A program made the translations under genes and the position numbers. 64,000 nt of DNA from Haliclona indistincta (lineage: Eukaryota > Porifera > Demospongiae > Haplosclerida > Chalinidae): the NCBI GenBank assembly GCA_964017065.1, contig OZ024790.1:3218631-3282630 (forward strand). Reading direction: 5' to 3'. Shown here one piece after another: positions 54,930-64,000 of the stretch (the first letter of the stretch is position 1; every line of letters starts with the position of its first letter). The notes under the pieces were generated by a model, which was given only the letters and a program-made list of their open reading frames with translations, was not told the origin of the DNA and made no database searches.

Positions 54930-55068
54930 GGTTAACTCATCGCACTTCAGCAGTACGCGATATAACCTCGGGGGTTAATTTAATGGCCTCGTGCACTTCA
55001 TACCCTCGGGAGTAAACTAAACCACCCTCGGTTATATCGCGTACCGCCTTGGTAACCATGGGTTAACC
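54930..55068. repeat. GGTTAACC palindromic repeat, copy B
   Basis: Paralogous to 4679-4821, with the same inner arms (GCGATATAACCTCGG and CCTCGGTTATATCGCG). Confidence 0.7.
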
Positions 55069-56754
55069 TATACATTTTAACAGAAGTGCGAGAGATTTAG
55101 GGTTGGTACTTGTATTGAAAAAGTATGGAAACAAGATTGTGAAAATTTTTAAGAGGATTGCAAGTATAATGCTACCTCCCTACTAAATTTAACCACAACT
55201 ATAACAAAAGTGATTAGCATTAAATCTGCTATTGAGCCTTGTAACACAGCCTTGTTTTAATTGTAAGCTTACAAGTAATGAAAACATTTTAACAAAAGTG
55301 GAAGAGATTTAGGTTGGTACATGTATTGAAAAAACAAGAATTAAATAAAAAGGATCGTAGCAATGGTAGTGTAATGCTACCTCCCTATTAAATTAACCAC
55401 AACAATCTAAAGCAGTTATTTTAGGGAGGTAGCATTACACTGCTATTGTTACGATCCTATTTTTTCTTGAATAGCTCACTCGCCACGGCGCTAGGCTTGC
55501 TGGAGAAGAACAAGAAGAAAGAAGATGAACAAACGGGTGACCACGTGAACTCTGGTTTACCACCTTAGACCTGGTTTCTTTTGCTTCTAAAGGTCTCTTT
55601 GTAATCGCACAAATCGTGCAAGGAGCTTCAGAACATTAGATTCGCTTGAAACACCCGTACGGCAAAGATATATGGTAGTGCCGTACTTAGTGCCTCCAGG
55701 CGAGATGCCATCTTGTCATGCCCATAGCAACTGCTTTTATAGTCTTTATTAGTAGACTAATTGTATGCGCTTACCTCTTATGATAGCTCCTAGGTAGTTA
55801 TGTCGTCAAAAGCCAATATTATACGTGAATTATTGTTTTCAGCCCGCCATCTTGTTTTCCGCCCAACCCTAAGTATGCCACGTCTACCGCGTGGTATAAT
55901 ACTATACTCTTTTTGGGACCCATGAGCAGTTCAAGTTGCCACCTCTCTAGTGCCTCATGAGCTTCTGGTTCCACATTCTGCTTATTAGGGAGGTACGGTA
56001 GTGCCTCCCTATGTAGGGTTGAATTGGAAAACAAGATGGCGGCTACATACAATGTATTAGCGTTCAAACGCTGATATTTCGCCTGTTGATGAATTGTATA
56101 CGTCAAAGACACATAAATCTGCTCTCTGGCATTGCCCCATCTTACAGTAGCAAGGAGATCGCTCGAAATTGTTACTAAAGTGACGAACATGGAAACGGTG
56201 AAAATTGAGTTTCGTCATCTTCGTTTACTTCTTTCTTTCTTCTTTCTTCAGCGCATCTAGCGCCTTTACACGAGCAATGCCAAGACCAAACACCCACGAA
56301 CAGTCGTGAAATTCTCCTGGCAAGTGCCTTTTGAACTTTGTTTTTAGCGAAACGCGATATAAATTCAACGTCGTGATCCATTGTCAGCTAAGTGTTAGAC
56401 GCCATTGTTGTGATTGCGCAATACGCACGTGAGGTTGAGCATCGCCACGCCGCATGGATCACTGAGAACACATATTTGTCTGGAGTCTTCGAAGAACGGT
56501 AAGTCTCACCATTCTGCGCTTGCCAGATAATTATAATCGCCGTACAGGTCTACAACTAAGTGTGGGCGGGGCTTGTGTCCACTGCATGCATGCATGCATC
56601 GGCGAGCTGATAGTTTAGTTACAAGATTAAAATTCTTAATAATAAAGAAAAACCATCAGCATAAACCAATGGTGGAAACAAAGACAGCTCAGTACGTGCA
56701 TGATATTGAACTGCACTTCACTGAAAAAGAAAAAATGACACAACAAGAAAATTA
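55069..56754. other. Paralogous intergenic stretch with small hairpins
   Basis: 55,080-55,230 aligns with 5,835-5,970, and 55,480-55,985 with about 7,830-8,400. A hairpin at 55,334-55,469 (AATAAAAAGGATCGTAGCAA and complement) is extra in this copy. From 55,986 an insertion of about 1.15 kb begins. No gene recognised. Confidence 0.5.
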
Positions 56755-57124
56755 TAAAGATTTCTATCGCAATCAAAAGGATGTAGGGTTGTGAAATCTA
56801 CCACTGGTCCACAATGTAAAGTAAAAAGGAACAAGCATGGAATGGTAAATGGTAACAGACCATAGATCCCTACATCAGTGGCTGTACGTAAGATCAATAA
56901 TTATTTTATCACAAGCTGAATGCACGTCAGGTGTCAGTCAACAACAACTAGCTGAACTAGCTATAGCCAACCACAGCAGCCACTGATGTATAGGGATCTA
57001 TGCATGGTCTGTTAGCAAGTCAATCGTGTTACCATTCCATGGTTGTTCCTTGTTAGTTTACGTTGTGGATCAGTGGTAGATTTCACAACCCTACATCCTT
57101 TTGATTTCGACAGAAATCTTTTTT
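56755..57124. repeat. Palindromic repeat (AAAGATTTCTATCG...)
   Basis: AAAGATTTCTATCGCAATC and its complement at 57,095-57,124 open arms of about 130 bp, including GGTTGTGAAATCTACCACTG/CAGTGGTAGATTTCACAACC. It is part of the insertion absent from paralog A. Confidence 0.75.
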
Positions 57125-58298
57125 AATTTTCTTTGTATAATTATTATCTCATCTTTTTGCCACAGGATATCTATAGTACACAAGAATTTAAAGGTACATA
57201 CATACATTAAAGTATCAAAATGATCTATGATACTATAGTATAGTGATATTGATCATTGGATTGGCTCGGCTAGACTCTATTATGAACAGACATGGATTAA
57301 AATTTCCTTAAATTATTGATACGGCTACGTTAATCTATATAAAGAGCATGAGTAGCTGAATTCACCCATAATGAATCTGCTTGCTGAATACCTCCAAGAA
57401 CTGACTATAAACTTCATAGTGTTGATCGCTATTTCGACAAGATCACGCTGTCTCCCGTTTGAATTTTAGCTTTACTGTTATAATTGAAAAGTAACCAATT
57501 TCCTAAAATTAATGTCACTACTTTCTGTGCAAAATCTGCCTACTTTGGCACCTTTGTAGAAATAGTTTCATTGTTGCATTTTGCCATTCCCAAGTTTTGT
57601 ACATGGGTTAAGGCGTGTCCAGACTATAGCAAATTTGCATCGATTCGCTTCGACCCAGATTATGAGATAGCGTTCCGCATTAGCACTACAAGCAAACGAA
57701 TCCGAATTGCATTGTGGTACCAACCAATTTACTAATGGCTTCCTATAATTAGTAACTAACGCACGAGGAGGTAGGAGTCAAGACTATAGCTACCAACGCT
57801 CTTTGCAAACTTTGAGAAGCACAGTAGTTCCTCTGTACTCTTCCAGATGCCATGCCTTCGCCACAGTCGTTTGCGCTTGACTTCGCCTTGACTTTCTGTT
57901 CCAAAACCTGTACCCAGGAACGTGACTTTACTCTATCCGGATTCCGGATCATATCCACCTCATGAGGTGGATCACGTTGATCCGGATAGATGAGGATTAT
58001 TATTGCATAGTGCAGACGCAGATTCAATCCGGATCGATCTGGATCCATGGTGCATGCGGACATGCCTTTAGTGTTTGCCTAAGTAATTATTCACAAAAAT
58101 ATAAACTACGATACTTAGCTTGTCCAAGCGCTATGCAGATAGTCTTTTGATACAAGAAAGGTAGTTGTTCTTCTGAATCTAAAAATCTAGGTGCTGCAAA
58201 TAGATACTAGCAATCTAAATGCATGCGAGAAAATATTAAATTGATAAATTCTCTAAAACTATGCATGACACCGAAAGGTGTGATTAGGGCTTGAAGGG
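57125..58298. other. Paralogous and unique intergenic sequence
   Basis: 57,130-57,600 aligns with about 8,410-9,345 minus the MITE there. A hairpin around GGTGGATCACGTTGATCCGGAT lies near 57,930-58,040. No gene recognised. Confidence 0.45.
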
Positions 58299-59046
58299 TT
58301 AAGGTGGTGGGTCCCCGTTCTTTATGAATATTGATGAGCAACATCTGATGAGAACGACTGAACAGCACAGAATTTGCTTTACAACGTCACAGCATGCATC
58401 CCTACATGCTCGTTGAAATTTACAAAGTACGAATTGCACAGCTCGCACTTAATGCTGTAACAATTTTCAACAATGATTTCTTGATGTGCAGTGGCAGCGA
58501 GTATATAAAAAACTGCCGTGCATCAAGCCAAGGACAATTTCGAGGACATGCATGACAGATCGTTTTTTCACATTTTTCTTCAGTTGTGAAATAAAGCGAG
58601 GATAATACACAGTGGCTTCCTCGTTACTCACGACTCAAGCAAAATATCAAACAAAGGATCCATCATTCCCTAAAAATGTCCTTGGATTGATACATGGCAT
58701 ACTGCACGTTAAGAAATCTTTTTTGGAAAATTGCTACAGCATCGTGTGTAAGTTGTACACTCGCGTGTTGCAAATTTCGATGAGAATTGCAGAGCATGTA
58801 GGGGGACGCATGCTGTGATGCTGTAAAGCAAGTTATGTGCTGTTTAATCGTCTCTGTCAGATGTTGCAGACAAAAGAAGCTTGCTCATAACGAATGTAGG
58901 GCATAAACGAATGTCCTGACATTCGAACATTCGTTCGAAGCATCGAATGTTCGAAGGGGAAATCCTACATTCGAACCTGCTAATTAATACTGCGCATGCG
59001 CATATTGCTAGTAAACCGCATGACCTACGTTGGGCGCCAGATAGAG

Positions 59047-59670
59047 TAGCCTCGTCTCCACGCCCAATTTTCGCTAACTTTACGGAACGAATGACGGAAC
59101 GATATGCGAAAATAGGGCCTGGTATCCATTGCAGGGGTATTGGTGCGCATGCGTTAGTCGTTATACAGAATCTGTATAATCGGCAGGATATTCAGAATCC
59201 GTAACCTTGTATTCTTCTAGGATACTGCGTCATTCCGTGTATTTGTCTGTATTCTCGCTCTTCTGTAATGGAAGTTCTCACTGAGTGCACGTTTCTCTGC
59301 TTAGCGTAAAGATTGCAAGCACGTGTGGACTAGTTCAGGAAGTCTAAAACCGATCTACTGGCGCCCTCACAAACTCCACGTGAAACTGTAGCGTACCAAG
59401 ACTTTCACGAGTCCATTTTTCCAACTGAACGATGGTTTTACTGGCTGCCCTGGTTGTCTTCAGACTCCCTCGCGACGGATCAATCTTCTAGAGTGCGTGT
59501 TTGCTTAGCTATATTTCGTTTCTTGTTTTTAAACTCGCTCAGACTCTTTAATTTTATTCATGCATGCGTACCATTAATTACCCTTGCAATAGAGACCAGG
59601 CCTTTATTTTTCGCCGTTTCGTTAATTTTCGTTTTCCGTTGCGAAAAATTTTGGCCTGGGGACGAGGCTA
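59047..59670. mobile_element. 624-bp TAG...CTA MITE nested in the hAT element
   Basis: Ends TAGCCTCGTCTCCACGCCC and GGCCTGGGGACGAGGCTA are flanked by the exact 9-bp repeat CAGATAGAG (59,038-59,046 and 59,671-59,679). Subterminal hairpins pair CCCAATTTTCGC with GCGAAAATAGGG. It ends only about 50 bp before the transposase start codon. Confidence 0.9.
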
Positions 59671-59719
59671 CAGATAGAGTTGATCAACACTTGTATGTGT
59701 CAATGGATTGTAAACAACT

Positions 59720-61537
59720 ATGACGGACTCTACAGCTGATAGTAGCCAGGAGACTACTAGTGGATCCAGCAGCTATTATGGCCTTAGATCTGAAGTGTGG
59801 AAGTTTTTTGTGAAGGAAGCTGGAGCTAAGACAGTCACGTGCAAATTGTGTAAAAAGCCATATGCTTACAAAGGTGGAACAAGTAACTTAAGGGATCACC
59901 TTAGTCGTGCTCACCCTGATGAGTATAACCCTGGGAAACAGCAGCAGGCTTCCATGAACAGCTTTCTGACCCGTTCAAAGTGCTCTGACAGCCGAGCTAA
60001 ACGAATTACTGAACTGATTGCAGACATGGTAGCTCGAGATCTAAGGCCAGCTGCAATAGTTGAAGGAGAAGGATTCCAGGCACTACTGAAGTATGTTGAA
60101 CCTGGCTACACAGTCCCTAGTGGTGTGCATATTGCTAAGATTGTGCGACAGAAACACGAAGCTGGAAAACAACGTCTCAAGGAGCGTCTACAGGTACACG
60201 CAACTAAATTTGCTGTAACTAGTGATATCTGGACAAGCTGTACCCAAGATGCCTATATTTCTATCACAGCTCATTTTATTACCACCAGCTGGGAGATGGT
60301 TTCTTGCGTTTTGGCTACGAGTCCATTTCCAGATCACCACACAGCACTCAACATCGTAGAGAAGTTGAAGCAGATTGTGAGTAGCTATGGTGTTCAAGTT
60401 GACAAAGGTCGCTTAATTGCGCTAGTACATGACCAAGGCTCAAACATGCAGCTTACTGGTGAGATACTTAAAGAAGAGATTGGTTGTGAAAGTCTGAGCT
60501 GTGCAGCACATCGTCTCCAGCTTTGTATCGAGAAAGGTCTGTCTATTGGTGCAATTTCACGAGCAATTGGTGCTGCAAAGAAGCTTGTGGGACACTTTCG
60601 ACATAGTGCTCTTGCTACCAGTGAGCTTCGAAGACGACAGGAATCAATGGGGGTACCACAAAAGAAGCTACAACAAGACTGCCCCACTCGTTGGAACAGC
60701 ACCTTTTATATGGTTAGAAGCTTGCTTGAGAACAGGTGGCCAGTGGTAGCTGTTCTGTCCGACGAAAATGTGACAAAACGCCAGTATCGCTATCTAGACC
60801 TATCTTCAGACAATTGGGTAATTTTAGAAGATCTCTGTCAAGTGCTTGAGCCGTTGGAGGTGGCAACAACATTTATGAGCAAAGAAACCAATGTCTCACT
60901 CTCCTCTGTACTACCAGTTGTGAATGGCCTAGTGAGCAAGCTAGTAACAACAGCAAATGATTCTCGTGTCATAATTGAATTCAAAACAAAAGTTGTTGCT
61001 GAACTGAAGCAGAGGTGGAATTTGGATGAACTTGGTACTGATGACATGTCAATTCTTGCTACAGCTCTAGACCCACGCTTTCGTCAGCTCAAGTTTTTGA
61101 GCAATGAGCAAAGGAGTGAAGTGAAGGAAGAATTGTTGAGAAGAGCTACAGGTATAGAGAATCCTAAAGATTCTACATCTTCAGATGACCCTCCAGCTCC
61201 AAAAAGGACTAAATCAGCTTTCGACATTCTCTTAGGAGAAGAAGATGTAGCAACTTCTAGCGACACCTGTGATGCTCAGCTTGCACAGTTTTTTGTCGAG
61301 AAGGCAGCACCACACAGTACTGACCACATAGAATGGTGGCGACAGAATGAATTTCGATTTCCACAGCTTGCTGAAGTAGCTAGGTCAGTACTTTGTGTTC
61401 CGGCTACCTCTACACCAAGTGAGAGACTGTTTTCGACAGCTGGACTGACAGTGACTAAGCTGAGAAATTGCCTCAAACCAGACAATGTAGATCCGCTCTT
61501 ATTCCTGAACAAAAACTTTGAGTATTTGGCTCTGTGA
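59720..61537 (+). CDS. hAT transposase with BED zinc finger
   Basis: One uninterrupted frame of 605 residues from ATG 59,720 to TGA, with AATAAA at 61,631. A BED finger at about residues 40-70 (CKLCKKPYAYKGG, then HLSRAHP) is followed by the hAT RNase-H-like core: TSDIWTS (first catalytic Asp region), VHDQGSNMQ (second Asp region), CAAHRLQLC, and DCPTRWNSTFYM. The C-terminal hATC dimerisation block reads VLCVPATSTPSERLFSTAG and LLFLNKN, which includes the expected final Glu. This is the ZBED/Ac-like layout. It cuts and pastes the element at 8-bp targets. The gene is intronless. Only the nested MITE upstream, which could affect its promoter, looks unusual. Confidence 0.95.
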   Translation: MTDSTADSSQETTSGSSSYYGLRSEVWKFFVKEAGAKTVTCKLCKKPYAYKGGTSNLRDHLSRAHPDEYNPGKQQQASMNSFLTRSKCSDSRAKRITELIADMVARDLRPAAIVEGEGFQALLKYVEPGYTVPSGVHIAKIVRQKHEAGKQRLKERLQVHATKFAVTSDIWTSCTQDAYISITAHFITTSWEMVSCVLATSPFPDHHTALNIVEKLKQIVSSYGVQVDKGRLIALVHDQGSNMQLTGEILKEEIGCESLSCAAHRLQLCIEKGLSIGAISRAIGAAKKLVGHFRHSALATSELRRRQESMGVPQKKLQQDCPTRWNSTFYMVRSLLENRWPVVAVLSDENVTKRQYRYLDLSSDNWVILEDLCQVLEPLEVATTFMSKETNVSLSSVLPVVNGLVSKLVTTANDSRVIIEFKTKVVAELKQRWNLDELGTDDMSILATALDPRFRQLKFLSNEQRSEVKEELLRRATGIENPKDSTSSDDPPAPKRTKSAFDILLGEEDVATSSDTCDAQLAQFFVEKAAPHSTDHIEWWRQNEFRFPQLAEVARSVLCVPATSTPSERLFSTAGLTVTKLRNCLKPDNVDPLLFLNKNFEYLAL

Positions 61538-61750
61538 AGTTGAATTTGTGTAAACTGTTGATTGATCATGACCTTTTGTGTAAACTGTTAATACAATTTA
61601 TTGGCAGTATGATCACTGTTACATAATACAAATAAAATGATGACGTCATGGTATTATACCGAATGTTCGTTCGGTATAGCTAACAAATGTTCGAATGCAA
61701 GAAAACAACATTCGTTTATGCCCTAAACGAATGAGGACCCGCCAGATTAA

Positions 61751-62281
61751 GACTTGTGGATATCAAAGGATTGTCTGATATTTAGGATGTCCTGCTGGGA
61801 CACTAGACATGCTTCACACTACGGATTGTGAATTCGCACGGTTCACTGAATATGCATTCAAGTGATTCTCTTTGAATGCACTTTCATCCAAACCATGTTT
61901 TTATGGAGGTGGTTTTGAAGAAGTGGATTGGAAGCAATTCAACTTAAGCGAATCAAATTATTATTCATCAATAACGAAGCATACCTCTTGCATGAAATCG
62001 TGAAAATGTGATTTGTGAGTGCACTCAGAGAGACTAAAGGACTACTACGACTGGTGGAAGGATTACTGAAATGACTAGGACGCCAAGAGAACGCCACAGC
62101 TATAGTTTAAGAATTTGGTCATGTGACAGCGATAATGGCTCATTCATTTCTCAAACCGCTTCCTGACAAATAGTGTGAATGCCTACAATATGCATTGAAT
62201 TTGCCTTGTACAAGTGATTCTCTGAAGTGAAATCAATGTACTTTGTAGTGTGAGAAGGCCTTTAGCTGTATTAGACAATGT
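61751..62281. other. Paralogous intergenic sequence
   Basis: From about 62,165 it aligns with 10,180-10,298 (AATAGTGTGAATGCC and on). The first 400 bp show no recognised feature. Confidence 0.45.
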
Positions 62282-63575
62282 GCGATTGATGTACAGTAGA
62301 GGAAAACAATAATTGAACGTTTTGTTGTTGTTCTACGATCGACTAAACGATAATTTTTTGCTGCACGATCGGTGCACGATTGTGATTTTGCCAAGTACAC
62401 GCCGTGATCACGCTGCTATACAGTACTACCAGAGCTGCTCTTGGCAACTTACACATTGTCCTCAGCTCCTCTGGCCAGTATTTTCTTTTAGTAAAGCGCT
62501 AACCTCAATCGTTAAAACTGTAACGATCGTAAAACGATAACAAAACGTTAGAGGCGTGTTCGCACTGACAAAGTCGAATCCGGGTTGAAATGAAACCCTA
62601 CTTACCCGGGTTGAACTCGGTTAGTGCGCATCCGCACTCGACCTGGATCGATGCGAGTCAAGTCCACGCAACAGTCTAAGGTGGCGTTTTGAACTAGCAT
62701 GAGAGCTTCTTAACAATGTCAGTCTTTCTCTAGAGCCTGTGCGCTCAGGCAACGTCTCTAGTGCGCGTACACGTGGCGGTGCCAAGACTAGCCTCGTTAC
62801 CTGCCAAATTTCGCAACGCGGAAACGCAACGGAACGAAACGGTGAAATTGGGCCCGATACACACTGCAAGGGTACTAGTGCGCATGCTCAGACTATACCC
62901 CGGTATATGGGGTATTCGTAATCTTTTTGGGCATTGTCGCTACATTACACCGTATACTAGCCAGTTCCTGAAGCACTTCCCGTATTCTTCCAAGAGTAAA
63001 AGTATCGTACAGCTTGGCATTTGTGCTGTTATGCCTTGATCAACATGTTATACACTAAAGCCTAAGGATGAGGAGACTTTATCGCTGTTCTGCAACAGTT
63101 TTATAATTTTTGTCTGCTTTTCTATGTGAAACAGTACGTGTTTTAGTTGCCAACTTCTCCCATTCCTTTGTGATAGCAAGTTGAAGCAATCCAGTATCCC
63201 TAAAGGCGAGCGCTGTGTCGTTTTAGTGTTGCTTGCTTCATCGCTAGCAAGCGCTCGTTAATGATATTCATTGCTGAGTTCTATGAATAACATCATCTCT
63301 ACCCTTGCAGTGTGTACCAGGCCCGATTTTCGCCATTTCGTTCCGTTGCGTTTCCGCGTTGCGAAAATTTGGCAGGGAACGAGGCTATGCCAAGACTATA
63401 CCTTGTTTCAACCCACATACATGTACGTATGTGGGTTGGCTTAACCGGATTCGCCAAAACTGGATCTCTCTGCAGATCGAGTGTGGACGTGATATATTTG
63501 AGTTCAACCTGGGTTGAAACCGGGTTAGTGCGCCAGTGTGAACAGGCCTTAAGTTTTTATTGTCCTCTACTGTAT
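62282..63575. repeat. Nested inverted repeats, copy B
   Basis: The same nested series as at 10,299-11,515 (AACGTTTTGTTGTTG hairpin, GTTCGCACTG/CAGTGTGAAC pair, inner TAG...CTA element), confirming that the segmental duplication extends here. Confidence 0.75.
62789..63387. mobile_element. 599-bp TAG...CTA MITE, exact 9-bp TSD, copy B
   Basis: Ends TAGCCTCGTTACCTGCC and GGCAGGGAACGAGGCTA. Flanks TGCCAAGAC at 62,780-62,788 and 63,388-63,396 are identical. It has the same length as the paralog at 10,747-11,345. Confidence 0.92.
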
Positions 63576-63767
63576 ACCTGTTCACATGGAGCTGCATTCA
63601 ATCCAAATACATGCGAATTGACACCAATGCGAATTGAATATTGAGAACATTCACATGGACGAAGGGAGGAGGTAATTGCAAGCTTGACTAGTTGACTTGC
63701 CACGTGATTGTCAAATAAACAATGCCAAACTTGCCCATTGCAGCTCATAACGTTCTAAAAATAGCAC

Positions 63768-64000
63768 CATAGGTGCTGATGCCTCGGTGGATTGACATTA
63801 TATCCACAAACACAACTATCCACCATTCCACAAACACAGCAACTGCAGATGCATGCATACAGGATTTCTGTACAGCAGTCACAATGCAGTGCTTTAGTTA
63901 TGCAATCAGAAGCCAATCATGCAGTGCTGACCACAATTCCACTGGGCGTGTCTACAATGTTCATTACAGCACATGCATACCACGAGCGAGATAGCTTCCA
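63768..64000. repeat. Dispersed repeat shared with the GIMAP-2 downstream region
   Basis: TGATGCCTCGGTGGAATGNC-like sequence, CACAACTATCCACCATTCC and GCAGTGCTTTAGTTATGCAA match 24,370-24,790 and, in part inverted, 52,660-52,800. It runs off the window. Confidence 0.7.

Larger units (their letters stand above)
58897..61725 (+). mobile_element. Complete hAT transposon, 2,829 bp
   Basis: TIRs TAGGGCATAAACGAATGT and ACATTCGTTTATGCCCTA are flanked by the exact 8-bp duplication AACGAATG (58,889-58,896 and 61,726-61,733). It encodes one intact BED-finger transposase and carries a nested TAG...CTA MITE in its 5' untranslated part. An intact frame, TIRs and target duplication make it a candidate active element. 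Confidence 0.95.
58303..61746. mobile_element. Diverged TTAA-family element split by a hAT transposon
   Basis: The left end GGTGGTGGGTCCCC after TTAA (58,299-58,302) and right end GAGGACCCGCCAGA before TTAA (61,747-61,750) pair as inverted ends related to GGTGGCGGGATACC. The inner CTTCAGTTGTGAAATAAAGCG recalls the family motif. The hAT element entered close to its right end. Confidence 0.65.

Overview
The window is eukaryotic and invertebrate in style. Genes have short AG|GT introns, AATAAA signals follow stop codons, and coding islands sit in a dense litter of nested palindromic transposons. Death-domain proteins, a small AIG1/GIMAP-like GTPase cluster and many MITE-type repeats make a demosponge (for example an Amphimedon relative) my best guess. 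That is inference from gene content, not a species call.

Layout. (1) 1-11.7 kb: Death-domain gene copy A, followed by nested repeats. (2) 12.1-32.2 kb: a tandemly duplicated module pairing a + strand GIMAP-like GTPase with a - strand TTC4-type Hsp90 co-chaperone gene. It holds GIMAP-1 (12.2 kb), a 5'-truncated TTC4 pseudogene (13.7-17.5 kb), GIMAP-2 (23.1 kb), an orphan GIMAP tail (24.8 kb), an intact 10-exon TTC4 gene (25.3-30.4 kb) and GIMAP-3 (30.5 kb). GIMAP-3 and TTC4 are divergent, 85 bp apart. (3) 32.4-33.5 kb: the 5' end of an REXO1-like gene, split inside its zinc-finger exon by a 319-bp MITE, then a 200-bp N gap. (4) 34.3-39.5 kb: a complete DNA transposon with a RecQ-like helicase and a 7-exon, 993-aa DUF6589-like transposase, convergent, flanked by 56-bp TIRs and a perfect 9-bp target duplication. 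(5) 40.7-54.4 kb: Death-domain gene copy B, whose 12.4-kb intron holds a very young Ty1/copia element. (6) 54.4-64 kb: the rest of the duplicated block, broken by an intact hAT element at 58.9-61.7 kb.

Segments 190-11,720 and 40,830-63,770 are paralogous in the same order and orientation. Comparing them, and comparing the two TTC4 copies, gives empty sites that fix several transposon boundaries.

The most interesting signal is a transposon group that unites the helicase element with several MITEs (32.4, 41.8, 51.6, 59.0, 62.8/10.7 and 22.9 kb). All begin TAG, end CTA, carry a hairpin just inside each end and, where flanks are intact, are bordered by a 9-bp target duplication. One of them keeps the first exon of what looks like a second transposase of the same type. 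The helicase element looks intact enough to be the driver of the group.
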